Positions 35,483 to 44,158 of a DNA stretch of 64,000 nucleotides are shown here, in pieces; within the stretch, counting starts at the first letter, position 1, and each line of letters begins with the position of its first letter. The notes below the pieces were generated by a model. That model made no database searches, was not told where the DNA came from, and worked only from the letters and a program-made list of their open reading frames with translations. Both the position numbers and the translations under genes were made by a program. Where the stretch lies: assembly GCA_039820545.1 (NCBI GenBank), contig JBCBPW010000007.1:62001-126000 (forward strand). The letters are read 5' to 3'. The stretch comes from JALEFZ01 sp039820545 (GTDB taxonomy: Bacteria; Bacteroidota; Bacteroidia; J057).

Positions 35483-35637
35483 GATATATGTCTTTTACTA
35501 GTAGATTCTTTTTTGGAAGGGCAAATATCTACTTTTATCTGGTTTTTTTCAATAAATGACAGAAAAATATTTTTCAACAGGGAAGAAAAAGCTTATCCAT
35601 CAGTCTTCTCCCCTTATTATTCAGAAATATTCATCCC

Positions 35638-36114
35638 TCACTTGGCCATTTTCCCCCAATCCCAAATCGCTTGCTCAAATTCTTCAGGGATCTGATGGTC
35701 ATTGATCTTAAGTGTGAGCAAAATCTGCCCACGGTGGTGTGATTCATGGGCAATCAGATAGGACAGAAAAATATCAGGCGTACTTGAGAATCCTGTGACC
35801 TTTCCTTGTGTGAAGCTTCGAATCATCAACTCGCGTACGGCGTGAGCAGAAGCCTTCAAACGCTGCTGCAAGTAGATAGTAGACCTAATCTGTTGCTTAT
35901 CGATCCGCTGCGATGAACGCCACAAGTCGGGAGCTGCCACTTGCAACCACATCAAACGAACTGTATGCATTTGCCCAAACTGTTCCCCGATAGAAGGCCC
36001 TGTTTCTGAAGGCCGTTCCATCAAGAGGGACTCCTCGATGTGATTCAGCATGAATCGATTGACTTTCTGGTTCACATCCCAGGTAGGGAGTTGTGGAAAT
36101 GAAGTATCGGCCAT
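35638..36114 (-). CDS. DinB-family protein
   Basis: The 158-aa four-helix protein fits the DinB/YfiT-like metal-binding family. His residues are well placed for metal binding at NHIEESLL (about 24), in QMHTVRLMWLQV (about 50) and in LIAHESHHRGQIL (about 130-134); the last is the family hallmark. Members bind a divalent metal, and some are thiol-S-transferases using bacillithiol or mycothiol. There is no signal peptide, so it is cytoplasmic, unlike the DinB-like protein at 41.1 kb. It is isolated, 152 bases from rpmB. Confidence 0.82.
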   Translation of the reverse strand: MADTSFPQLPTWDVNQKVNRFMLNHIEESLLMERPSETGPSIGEQFGQMHTVRLMWLQVAAPDLWRSSQRIDKQQIRSTIYLQQRLKASAHAVRELMIRSFTQGKVTGFSSTPDIFLSYLIAHESHHRGQILLTLKINDHQIPEEFEQAIWDWGKMAK

Positions 36115-36317
36115 AAGTTTTGAAGGGAACTAGATATGGATAAAGAACAGATTTTTTCTCGAAAAACAGCCTTTCTCATACATAATTTTATCCAGATTCT
36201 ATGAAATAAAATCTTTAGCAGATAGGTACTTTTCATCACAGATGATAAGTACCTTAGGTTGCAAGGTGTAGATTCGTCCAGTTATCTTGCGTAAACCTCC
36301 CAATCTCCCATGCTTGC

Positions 36318-37193
36318 TCATCTTTTTGTTGCGAGTACAAAGCGCTTATGAGTTCCAGGCTGCCACTGGGCTACCTGCTGCATCCCCTCATTGGAAACTA
36401 CACCCATCCGAGGATAGCCTCCACTGGTCTGCGCATCTGCCATCAAAATAATGGGTTGCCCATCATGGCTGACCTGCATCACTCCTGGCATGACACCTGA
36501 TGAAATCAATTCGGTAGGCTTTTCCAATTGGAGAGGAGATCCCTTCAGACGAAAGCCCATGCGGTTAGACTCGGGTCGGAGTTGATAAGGATGACTGAAA
36601 AATCGAGCCAGACTCTCACGGGTGAATAGCTGAAATTCGGGACCAGGATGGATCACAACTTCTATTTGGGGACGAAATTTATCCTCTGGGACCATAGGCC
36701 ATGCTGAATTTCCATCAGAGGGTCCGATCATAAGGACATCCCCCTTATTCAGCCGACTTTGGGGGAGGATATATTCCAATTCGCTCGGTAAAGCGGTTGC
36801 GCTCCCCAACCATGAAGGGATATTCCATGTACCTCCTATAGCTAAGTAAGCCCGTACGCCTTGCTTCGCACGACCAAATGTCAGGACAGATCCTGCTGGG
36901 ACTTGCACGCGCCGATTCATGGGAAAGGAATTATGATCGAGTTTCGCGGACAAGTCAGCGCCTGTGAGTGCTACACAAACCTCTTGACGAAATAGTAAGC
37001 GAGGCCCTATCCAAGTTATTTCTAATAGTGGACTATGTGGAGAATTTCCGACCAAGGCATGAGCCATCCTGGCAGATCGCGCGTCAAGTGCCCCTCCTAC
37101 AGGTACACCATAGGCCGCATGATGCTGTCTGCCTTGATCTACAACGAGCGTCAGCATGCCTGGATGTAATACCTCTACCCTAGCCTTCCTCAT
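36318..37193 (-). CDS. pxpC: 5-oxoprolinase subunit PxpC (KipA-like)
   Basis: The 291-aa product matches the biotin-dependent carboxyltransferase-like/KipA family: HAAYGVPVGGALDARSARMA, the segment from ALTGADLSAKL, and RMGFRLKGSPL. With PxpA and PxpB it forms the ATP-dependent 5-oxoprolinase that opens pyroglutamate to glutamate. Its start overlaps the end of pxpB by 14 bases, so the two are translationally coupled. It is the last gene of the five-gene minus-strand operon. Confidence 0.93.
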   Translation of the reverse strand: MRKARVEVLHPGMLTLVVDQGRQHHAAYGVPVGGALDARSARMAHALVGNSPHSPLLEITWIGPRLLFRQEVCVALTGADLSAKLDHNSFPMNRRVQVPAGSVLTFGRAKQGVRAYLAIGGTWNIPSWLGSATALPSELEYILPQSRLNKGDVLMIGPSDGNSAWPMVPEDKFRPQIEVVIHPGPEFQLFTRESLARFFSHPYQLRPESNRMGFRLKGSPLQLEKPTELISSGVMPGVMQVSHDGQPIILMADAQTSGGYPRMGVVSNEGMQQVAQWQPGTHKRFVLATKR

Positions 37194-37902
37194 ACCACAT
37201 CTCTTTTTGCCAATTTCCCGCCTGATACACCGCCTGCCAGTCTTGATACGTTGCCTCTGTCACTGCCTCAAATTGAACCGTGTCACCTACTGAAAACCAA
37301 AAGGGATCTTCTTCCTGGGGCTGGAAAGGAGAAATAGGACAACGACCCACAATCTGCCATCCACCAGGAGCTTCTACAGGATAAATCCCCGTTTGACTTC
37401 CTGCAATCCCTACCGAACATCCAGGTACTTGGAGTCTGGGCGTCTGCTTACGAGGCAAACTGATACGATCAGGCAATTTTCCCATGTATCCAAATCCAGG
37501 CCGAAACCCCAGCATATATACTTGGTATTTCTCTCCAGTATGCATATGTACTACCTCTTCCCATAAAAGTCCTGTCAATGCCTGAATTGCATCTTTATCT
37601 AAGGCAAATGGAGCCTCATAACATACAGGAATCTTCCATATGTTACCCTGTCGACGAATATGATGCGGAAGGGAGATTTCTTTTAAGCCTTGAAGGTAAT
37701 CGTAGATGGCCTTCCCTGCTTTTTCTGTTTCAAATCCAATGGTCAAGGAAGCATAAGCTGGAATCAAAAAAGCAATCGGTTCTGAAAGTTTTACTTCCAC
37801 CATCGTTTTGACGGAGAGGACTTGTGCATGGATTTCAGGATCAATGATCTGCTCAAAGTTGACCAACCATGCCTGTGAGCCATATGGAATCACCTCAAAC
37901 AT
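37180..37902 (-). CDS. pxpB: 5-oxoprolinase subunit PxpB (KipI-like)
   Basis: The 240-aa protein has the KipI/PxpB hallmark GFRPGFGYMGKLPDRISLPR followed by GSVGIAGSQTGIYP-type sequence (here CSVGIAGSQTGIYPVEAPGG). It is the second subunit of the ATP-dependent 5-oxoprolinase and binds PxpC. In B. subtilis the homologue KipI was first known as an inhibitor of the sporulation kinase KinA, but the oxoprolinase role is the conserved one. It starts three bases after pxpA ends and overlaps pxpC. Confidence 0.93.
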   Translation of the reverse strand: MFEVIPYGSQAWLVNFEQIIDPEIHAQVLSVKTMVEVKLSEPIAFLIPAYASLTIGFETEKAGKAIYDYLQGLKEISLPHHIRRQGNIWKIPVCYEAPFALDKDAIQALTGLLWEEVVHMHTGEKYQVYMLGFRPGFGYMGKLPDRISLPRKQTPRLQVPGCSVGIAGSQTGIYPVEAPGGWQIVGRCPISPFQPQEEDPFWFSVGDTVQFEAVTEATYQDWQAVYQAGNWQKEMWYEEG

Positions 37903-37905
37903 AAT

Positions 37906-38631
37906 TCAAGCTTGGAGGGATGAAGAAAGTAGCTTCAAAATAGCAGAGGCACCTTCATTATCCCCGTGAACGCAGAGCGTCTGGGCATTTATATCAATCA
38001 CTTCTCCAGAGACCGTTCGTACCTTTTGCTCATGGATGATCTGCAAAGCTTGATCTACCGCTTCCTGAGGATCTGTAATGACAGCATCTGGAAATTGTCG
38101 GGCTCTCAACGTCCCATCGGCCTCATATCTCCGATCCATAAAGGCTTCTGCCCAAAAAGGTACTTGCGCTTCTGCTGCCCACAGATGCATGTCGCTATGG
38201 GCCGCCCCATATAGGATAAGTTCAGCATCCCATTGATACATAATCTGCATGAGCGCCAGCGCGTAGGCTTTCTCAGTAGACAGGAAATGGTACAAAGCCC
38301 CATGTGGCTTCACATGATGTAAAGGCTGCTGCACCTCCGCACGGACCATCCCTGCGACCGCATAAAGCTGATATTGCATCAGCGCTTCGAAGTCTGCTAG
38401 TTTCATTTCCATTCTCCGCCTCCCAAATCCCTGCAGATCAGGGAAACTAGGGTGGGCACCAATGGATACCTTATGCGTATGGGCAAGTTGTATCGTTTGT
38501 TTCAGGGTCAAGGGATCTCCGCCATGAAAACCACAAGCCAGATTGCAAGAAGAAATATAAGGCATAAGAGCAGCATCATTGCCTACACGAAAGCGTCCGT
38601 AGCTTTCTCCCATGTCACAATTGATGTCCAT
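37906..38631 (-). CDS. pxpA: 5-oxoprolinase subunit PxpA (LamB/YcsF family)
   Basis: The 241-aa protein begins with the family signature MDINCDMGESYG and carries CNLACGFHGGDP (about 29-40), HKVSIGAHPSFPDLQGFGRR (53-72) and HVKPHGALYH, with the Asp/His residues of this TIM-like amidohydrolase-type fold. It is the catalytic subunit of the oxoprolinase. The ATG at 38631 places the signature at residue 1; an upstream ATG at 38667 would overlap the transporter gene and adds unrelated residues. It lies between the NRAMP-like gene and pxpB. Confidence 0.93.
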   Translation of the reverse strand: MDINCDMGESYGRFRVGNDAALMPYISSCNLACGFHGGDPLTLKQTIQLAHTHKVSIGAHPSFPDLQGFGRRRMEMKLADFEALMQYQLYAVAGMVRAEVQQPLHHVKPHGALYHFLSTEKAYALALMQIMYQWDAELILYGAAHSDMHLWAAEAQVPFWAEAFMDRRYEADGTLRARQFPDAVITDPQEAVDQALQIIHEQKVRTVSGEVIDINAQTLCVHGDNEGASAILKLLSSSLQA

Positions 38632-38647
38632 AGTGGGGAATATTGGG

Positions 38648-39832
38648 TTAAAAGAATCCAAAGGCACGACCGACTCCTCTGATACCGATTCCTAGAGCCA
38701 CAAGCCAAACAAAGACTCCCAAGATGTTTCGGACCGTTTTGTTGACATCCTTTCCCATGATGCCATGATCGTTCATGATCCACAGGAGAAATCCTGCGAT
38801 GATCGGCAGCAGCAGCCCATTGGCAACTTGGGCAAAAAGAATGACATCCAATGGCTTACGACCGCTAGAAGCAAAATATAAGCCGATACACAAGATAATC
38901 ACGGCCACATAAATAGCCACATTCTTGATACGGGGAAAAAGCTCTTTTGCTGTCAAACCTGCTGCCAAAGGAGCTGTAATAGCAGAAGAAAGACCTGCTG
39001 CGAGAAAACCAATCATCAAAGCACCTCTCGCCCAATCTCCCATGACTGGTACCAACTGACCTGTGAGTTCGGCAGGACTGCTGATGCTTTGCCCCTGGCT
39101 ATGGACCACAGCCGAAGCACAAATCATAATTGCCAATGTGATCATACCTCCCAGTCCAATCGAAAGGGCCGTATCCCAGCGAGCATCCTTGAGGGCGTCA
39201 GGTCCTGAAAACTTTCCCTGGACAGTCGAGGCATGTAAAAATAAGTTGTAGGGCACGACGGTAGTCCCGATGAGGCCGACGACTGTCAAGGCGGTGCCAT
39301 TGGGGAGGTGAGGGATGAACATGCCCTGCAAGACTGCGCTCCAATCGGGCTTGGCCCAGCATGCAGCCGTGATGAAGACACCACTCATCAAGATGACCAG
39401 TGTGACCAGGAAGGGCTGAATGATTTGTTGTTTTTGCCAAAAGAGAAGCACCAGCGCGATTACGCCAATCCCCCATAGCATGTAATGTGCATCACGTTCA
39501 AAGCCGATGACCGCCCCTGATAGATTTCCTGCCTCATAAGCGGCATTGCCTACTAGGATCGCACCTAGTACCAGCCCGATGGCGAGCCATTTCAACATGG
39601 GATGCTGGATTTTCTCCCGAATGGCTTCTCCCAATCCCATCTTCCCCACCACTCCAAGCCTAGCGGCCATCTCCTGAAGGATCAGTGTAGCCAGAACTGA
39701 AAAAACCACGGCCCATAGCAGAACATATCCTTGGGAAGCTCCTGCGAGACTCGCTGTAGTGACCGTCCCTGGGCCGATAAAGGCAGCGGCAATCATCGCC
39801 CCAGGTCCGATTTTTTTAAGTCTATTCCACAT
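38648..39832 (-). CDS. NRAMP-family transporter lacking the canonical metal ligands
   Basis: The 394-aa protein has about eleven membrane helices and the NRAMP pattern throughout. The TM1 metal motif DPGN is GPGT here (20-23, IGPGTVTT), and the TM6 motif MPHN reads VPYN (193-196). Asp, Asn and Met of the classic transition-metal site are therefore missing. In B. subtilis the ycsF-kipIA operon also contains an NRAMP-like gene, ycsG, so the linkage to oxoprolinase is conserved. The start codon shares one base with the stop of the DUF1028 gene (TAATG). A role as importer of 5-oxoproline or a related solute is inferred. Confidence 0.9.
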   Translation of the reverse strand: MWNRLKKIGPGAMIAAAFIGPGTVTTASLAGASQGYVLLWAVVFSVLATLILQEMAARLGVVGKMGLGEAIREKIQHPMLKWLAIGLVLGAILVGNAAYEAGNLSGAVIGFERDAHYMLWGIGVIALVLLFWQKQQIIQPFLVTLVILMSGVFITAACWAKPDWSAVLQGMFIPHLPNGTALTVVGLIGTTVVPYNLFLHASTVQGKFSGPDALKDARWDTALSIGLGGMITLAIMICASAVVHSQGQSISSPAELTGQLVPVMGDWARGALMIGFLAAGLSSAITAPLAAGLTAKELFPRIKNVAIYVAVIILCIGLYFASSGRKPLDVILFAQVANGLLLPIIAGFLLWIMNDHGIMGKDVNKTVRNILGVFVWLVALGIGIRGVGRAFGFF

Positions 39833-40827
39833 TATAGGGCCAAAATTTGTTCTACTAGCTCTGGCTCAATGAGCAGCAAGCCCGAGGCTGGGAGCCTACG
39901 TGTAAGCTCCTTCCAGTTAGGATCCTCATCAAAGATCATCTTGAAAATCGGCATCGCCTCATCTACTTGTCCATTGTTGGTCATCGCAATGGCCTTCCAG
40001 TATTTCATCTCCAGATTCTTAGGAAACATCGCCTCTGCTGCCCCATACTCTTGTAGCGCCAGTTTCATATTGCCTTTTTCTACCGCGAGGTCGCCATTGT
40101 TCATGTGCTCATAGGCCCGATGTACACGTAGCAAACGTCCGAGTTCTTCCACAGGATTGGGGTGGTCGTCCACGCGTAGATCTATGAGTTTGTCTTCCCA
40201 TTCATTCTCTACTCCTTGGCCACCTACCACAAGCAATACAGCCGATTGCTGGCCTCTGATATCTCCGCCTGCTGTCTGCGCAGCCGTCATCGCTTCGAGC
40301 ACCCGCTCAGCCAGGGGCATGCCTTCACTTTCTTCAAAGGCGCGGCGCATCTCAGGCACCACATCCGTATTGAGCATCATGTTGGCCTGAACCGAAAAAT
40401 TGTCTCCCACCTGATGGGAGGCTGCCTGGATACAGGACTTCCCTGTATGAACGGCCACTTCTCCTCTGGAATCCAGGATCGCTACCTGCCGTACGTCACG
40501 TCCCTCATCCTCCTCCAGCAAAACAGCCAATGCTTCCTTGGCACTGCTCCCACGCTCCAGCATCGCAAGTCCTTTGGGACCATAAGCAGGATTGACAAAG
40601 GACTGTGTAGCGACTACTCCTATGCCTGACTTCCCCCAAGATACAATGCTTCCCACTGAAAACCAGTGACTTTGCACACCTACAGCCATCTCCCCTGTTT
40701 TGGGATCACGCGCCACAATAGAAAATGTGTGTGCCAATGGCTCCTTTGCAAGGTACACCTGTGCCTGAGCCAAATCCGCCCCCGCCAATGTCAAGACGAC
40801 CAGCAGCAATAAAATCAAACGATTCAT
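39832..40827 (-). CDS. Secreted DUF1028 (Ntn-hydrolase-like) protein with C-terminal helical repeats
   Basis: The 331-aa product starts with a signal peptide (about 1-22, ending LAQA). The DUF1028 domain follows: HTFSIVARDPKTGEMAVGVQ (33-52), VATQSFVNPAYGPKGL, and a C-terminal GGDIRGQQSAVLLVV. In family members without a signal peptide the protein begins M-TFSIVA, leaving Thr as N-terminal residue; here T34 would need removal of an 11-residue propeptide. Residues about 245-315 look like TPR repeats (AYEHMNNGDLAVEKGNMKLA, KYWKAIAMTNNGQVDEAMPI). It is the first gene of the oxoprolinase operon. The activity of DUF1028 is not known to me. Confidence 0.85.
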   Translation of the reverse strand: MNRLILLLLVVLTLAGADLAQAQVYLAKEPLAHTFSIVARDPKTGEMAVGVQSHWFSVGSIVSWGKSGIGVVATQSFVNPAYGPKGLAMLERGSSAKEALAVLLEEDEGRDVRQVAILDSRGEVAVHTGKSCIQAASHQVGDNFSVQANMMLNTDVVPEMRRAFEESEGMPLAERVLEAMTAAQTAGGDIRGQQSAVLLVVGGQGVENEWEDKLIDLRVDDHPNPVEELGRLLRVHRAYEHMNNGDLAVEKGNMKLALQEYGAAEAMFPKNLEMKYWKAIAMTNNGQVDEAMPIFKMIFDEDPNWKELTRRLPASGLLLIEPELVEQILAL

Positions 40828-41065
40828 AGGTATATAATTGGATAATTGTCTGTTGCAGAAAATTGATTGTCAAAAAAATAGTGAGGGAAGACTAAGTTCA
40901 TCTATCTATTTGGTAAAGCCTTCCCACCTAACTCTGAAAGTTACATTCAGCTATGAGCATATCAAAATTATCCTCTAAAGAACCACCAGAAGATGTACGT
41001 TCGAACTCCCCTCTTTTTTCGTAATATTATTGCTTCTGAATTTACCTTTTACCTATTCTACTCCT

Positions 41066-41665
41066 ATGAAAATCCTATTACCGTTTCTCACTTTCTCATT
41101 GGTTTTCCTTATGAATGTGCATGCTCAGGATACAACATCTCGTCTTCCCTTTGAATCTATTGAAGCATATCCTGCGAATTATCAAGCGGGCAACATCATG
41201 GCGCGTATGATTGATGGCCTAGGCTATCGCTATTACTGGGCGACGGAAGGACTACGACAAGAGGATCTAGATTTTAAACCAAGTGAAGATGCGCGCAGTG
41301 CAGGAGAAACCATTCATCACTTGTTTGAACTTTCACAAATGATCGCCCTCAATCCACAGCGAAAGCCCAATATTCGCCCGCGAGAGGAAGTATCGATGAC
41401 ATTCGAGGAGAAAAGAGCGGCCACATTAACCAACCTTCAAATAGCAAGAGACCTTTACGCAGCAAGTTCGGAGGAAGAGATCGAGCAATACGCCATCATT
41501 TTTCAAAGAGGTGAACGCACCTCTGAGGCCTCTTTTTGGCACATCATCAATGGCCCGATCTCAGACGCCATTTACCATGTAGGCCAAATCGTCTCTTTCC
41601 GCCGGACCTCAGGAAACCCCATGAATCCTAAAGTGAATGTATTTATGGGGAAGAATAGAGAATAG
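41066..41665 (+). CDS. Secreted DinB-like protein
   Basis: The 199-aa product has a signal peptide (MKILLPFLTFSLVFLMNVHAQ). The mature domain is a four-helix bundle of DinB type, with metal-ligand candidates in ETIHHLFELSQM (about 86-87), HIINGPISDAIYHVGQIVSF (about 164 and 177), the last being the family's HxxQI hallmark. Secreted DinB-like proteins of this kind are common in Bacteroidota and uncharacterised. The ATG at 41066 starts the signal peptide; the frame is open to 41030 without coding character. Confidence 0.78.
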   Translation: MKILLPFLTFSLVFLMNVHAQDTTSRLPFESIEAYPANYQAGNIMARMIDGLGYRYYWATEGLRQEDLDFKPSEDARSAGETIHHLFELSQMIALNPQRKPNIRPREEVSMTFEEKRAATLTNLQIARDLYAASSEEEIEQYAIIFQRGERTSEASFWHIINGPISDAIYHVGQIVSFRRTSGNPMNPKVNVFMGKNRE

Positions 41666-41882
41666 TCCCATGTTCCATTCATTTTGTCTTATTGATCGCT
41701 CCTAAACAAGCAAATGTTGGAGAGAGAGATGATTTTTGTTTTTTAAACAGACTGAAAGCGTCCTATATTGGAAATTATTGCTTTTGCATACGCCTTATAC
41801 TAACTACCTCAGCATCTGATTTGCTAGCAGATGTACCTCTTCTTCGTTCCTTTCATTGTCAAATACCTCAAACTATTGCGAT

Positions 41883-42203
41883 ATGTCTTTTACTTTATTT
41901 GAAGTTCAATCCAACCCCAAAACACAACTCAAGGAACACCTCCGCTACCTCGCCAATGAAGTCTTTCCAGAAATTGCCCAACGTGGCGATTATGCGATTA
42001 TGGAAAACCACTGCTTGCTACGCGTCGTGTACGACCAACTCTTTCAGGGAAAGTGGCAGGACCATGCGACAGGCCAAGGCCCTTTGATTCATCAATTGTC
42101 AGAAACACAGCTTGTGGAAGCGATTCAGCTCGCAACTCAAGTCATCTCTGATAAAAGTGTGTGCGACAAGATGAATGAGGAAAGCCTCGCTTGGAGAGGA
42201 TAG
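41883..42203 (+). CDS. Small uncharacterised protein
   Basis: The 106-aa product begins MSFTLFEVQSNPKTQLKEHL and is mostly helical and soluble. A conserved-looking core MENHCLLRVVYDQLFQGKW lies near residues 40-58. No family is recognised. The start at 41883 is preferred over an in-frame ATG at 41856 because the extra residues are of low coding quality. A terminator follows it, shared with the convergent glycosyltransferase gene. Confidence 0.65.
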   Translation: MSFTLFEVQSNPKTQLKEHLRYLANEVFPEIAQRGDYAIMENHCLLRVVYDQLFQGKWQDHATGQGPLIHQLSETQLVEAIQLATQVISDKSVCDKMNEESLAWRG

Positions 42204-42243
42204 ATGTAGAGTCAGACCTACAGGCTCCATGCCTAACGATTAT

Positions 42244-42277
42244 AGACCGAAGAGTCCTTCTCCTCGGTCTTTTTTTA
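42244..42277 (+). terminator. Terminator between convergent genes
   Basis: AGACCGA at 42244-42250 pairs with TCGGTCT at 42264-42270, followed by seven T on the + strand. Confidence 0.85.
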
Positions 42278-43852
42278 TTATTCTTTTCGCTTATACATCC
42301 GTACCTGTTCGTTAGGATATTTTTCGTGGAATTCTTTATCCAAGACATATGCCTCGTCTACGTACTGTTGGAGCGCAGGATATCGGCTAATGGGATGGTA
42401 TCCGTAGAAGCTTCTTTGATCTGGACTGGTATCTATGATAAAGGCAGGTTGAGCCTCCTGAATTTCTCTCATGAGCGTATCCATCGCCCCTGGCACGGCA
42501 AAGTCTGATACATCAGGATCATCATAGTTTTCGATGGGAATCAGGCCAGATTGAAAGTTATTGAAGATGAATCTACTGGCAGGCTGGCGCCCCGACTCCA
42601 CATAGTAAATGGGAATAAAGCCCCAGACAAAAATTGGATCTGTCGGATCTGTATGAATTTTGATGTATTGAGAAACAGGAAGGATGGGATTTGTTATGCG
42701 CCACAGGACGGGATACATGTATTTTCGAGCAGTCAGCACCATAGGAAGCATCAGTGCCAAGGAAATCAGCACCAATGTAGCTCCCTTCCAAAGCATTTGA
42801 TAACGAGGTGTATGGCGGCTCCACTTATATATGCGCTCTACCGTATATCCTGTACATAAAGCAAATGCAGGTAAAAACTGAAAAATATAATGCCCAAAGT
42901 CTCTCCCTCCTGTACTGGTCCCGAGGAAATCCCAAAAGCACCAAATCAGGATAAGATATATGGGATTTAAAATTTCTTTCCACCCATATTTTAATACGCC
43001 GTAGATCAACCTAATTACCCCAGCCATGAAAAAGCCCAATAGGAGCAGTTTATTTTTGAAGAATGAGCCAAAGAGATGGACCACATTGGCTAACCGTCGC
43101 TCAGGACTCAGGACAGCCATGTAATAGTCAATATTGTATTCCCAGCCGTAGAAATACCACTCATTGAGGATTCCTTTTGACGAAAAATAGAATGTAAAAA
43201 GGCCCAGTGGAACGAGAAACATGAGACCTGCTAGGAAATTGTGGGCAAACCATGTTCCCATATTCTTTTCTCGCGCAAGCACTTGTAGCATGCTGGCCGA
43301 AGGCAAAACCATAAAAGTCCAAACTGCGGGAGGTTTGGCCATAGCTGCCATTCCCATACACAGCCCTCCCAGAAAAAATGCCCATAGCGGACGTTTTTGA
43401 AAATGAAGCCAAAGGAATATCCCTAATGCAGCGAAGAATGTAAGCGGCCACTCAGGTTGTGCGGCCCACATCTGCCCTGGAGAATAGCTCCACGAAGCGA
43501 CTACATAAACAAGTGCTGCCCACGCTCCTACTCGTTCGGTAGCAATCAGCTTCCCGATTCGATAAATAAAATACACGAGTCCCCCCATCATAGATAGGAA
43601 AAATAGATGGACAGCCACCATATTTCCTGCTCCACACAACGCAAATACTCCCGCATATAAATAAAATACGAGTGGCGTGCGATGATCAATGATGTCTTTA
43701 TAAGGTAAATTCCCTTCGCATATAGCTTGACCGATCAGCACATTGATGGCTTCGTCGGGGTCCATCATGCCTATCTGCAGTGTCGGCAGACGGAGTCCCA
43801 GCATCAAGAGGAATGCAGCGAAAAGTATCCATCTGGCTTGGAGATTATTCAC
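42278..43852 (-). CDS. GT-C membrane glycosyltransferase, family 39/83-like
   Basis: The 524-aa protein has about ten to twelve membrane helices. The first periplasmic loop carries the GT-C acidic motif MDPDEAINV (about 30-38) and, further on, DHRTPLVFYLYA, as in ArnT/PMT-like glycosyltransferases. A soluble C-terminal domain (about 425-524, with PIFVWGFIPIYYVESGRQ) completes the protein. It should transfer a sugar from a polyprenyl phosphate donor to a lipid or protein on the periplasmic side. There are no other glycan genes next to it. The terminator at 42244-42277 lies just after its stop. Confidence 0.82.
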   Translation of the reverse strand: MNNLQARWILFAAFLLMLGLRLPTLQIGMMDPDEAINVLIGQAICEGNLPYKDIIDHRTPLVFYLYAGVFALCGAGNMVAVHLFFLSMMGGLVYFIYRIGKLIATERVGAWAALVYVVASWSYSPGQMWAAQPEWPLTFFAALGIFLWLHFQKRPLWAFFLGGLCMGMAAMAKPPAVWTFMVLPSASMLQVLAREKNMGTWFAHNFLAGLMFLVPLGLFTFYFSSKGILNEWYFYGWEYNIDYYMAVLSPERRLANVVHLFGSFFKNKLLLLGFFMAGVIRLIYGVLKYGWKEILNPIYLILIWCFWDFLGTSTGGRDFGHYIFQFLPAFALCTGYTVERIYKWSRHTPRYQMLWKGATLVLISLALMLPMVLTARKYMYPVLWRITNPILPVSQYIKIHTDPTDPIFVWGFIPIYYVESGRQPASRFIFNNFQSGLIPIENYDDPDVSDFAVPGAMDTLMREIQEAQPAFIIDTSPDQRSFYGYHPISRYPALQQYVDEAYVLDKEFHEKYPNEQVRMYKRKE

Positions 43853-43982
43853 AAAATCTGCGGCTTGTTTGTTTGGAAAAGTAAATCATCTGAAATGTAA
43901 TGTATTCTCCATTCTCCTCACTTTGTCTTCGGTCCACCTGCTGATCTTGGGGAATGGATGGCGCCAAACCTTTCCTAAGCAT

Positions 43983-44026
43983 AAAAAGGCATATCCAGAG
44001 TTACTGAGACGAACCCTGGATATGCC
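43983..44026 (-). terminator. Strong terminator downstream of the S9 peptidase gene
   Basis: GGCATATCCAG (43988-43998) pairs with CTGGATATGCC (44016-44026), eleven base pairs. On the minus strand it is followed by TTTTTAT. It lies about 130 bases after the peptidase stop codon. Confidence 0.85.
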
Positions 44027-44087
44027 GAAATCCTGCTGTTGTTATGCGAGAGAACTTGGTCACGAATCCCTTCGCATGCACAAGGTA

Positions 44088-44121
44088 ATCTGTGGTAAAA
44101 TGATCGTATTTAACCACAGAT
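44088..44121. repeat. Perfect nine-base-pair stem-loop
   Basis: ATCTGTGGT pairs with ACCACAGAT across a 16-base AT-rich loop. It lies in the 3' leader between the S9 peptidase stop and its terminator, so it would be part of that mRNA. The role is unknown. Confidence 0.6.
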
Positions 44122-44158
44122 CTTATTTTAGGCCTAGTTTCATATTTCTACAACCACT

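Larger units (their letters stand above)
43853..44158. other. Intergenic region with two long stem-loops
   Basis: No gene is visible between the glycosyltransferase start and the S9 peptidase stop. It holds the terminator at 43983-44026 and an additional stem-loop at 44088-44121. Confidence 0.5.

Noticed and set aside
40990..41030. GTTCGAACTC resembling a tRNA T-arm
   Set aside because: No acceptor, D or anticodon stems can be built around it.
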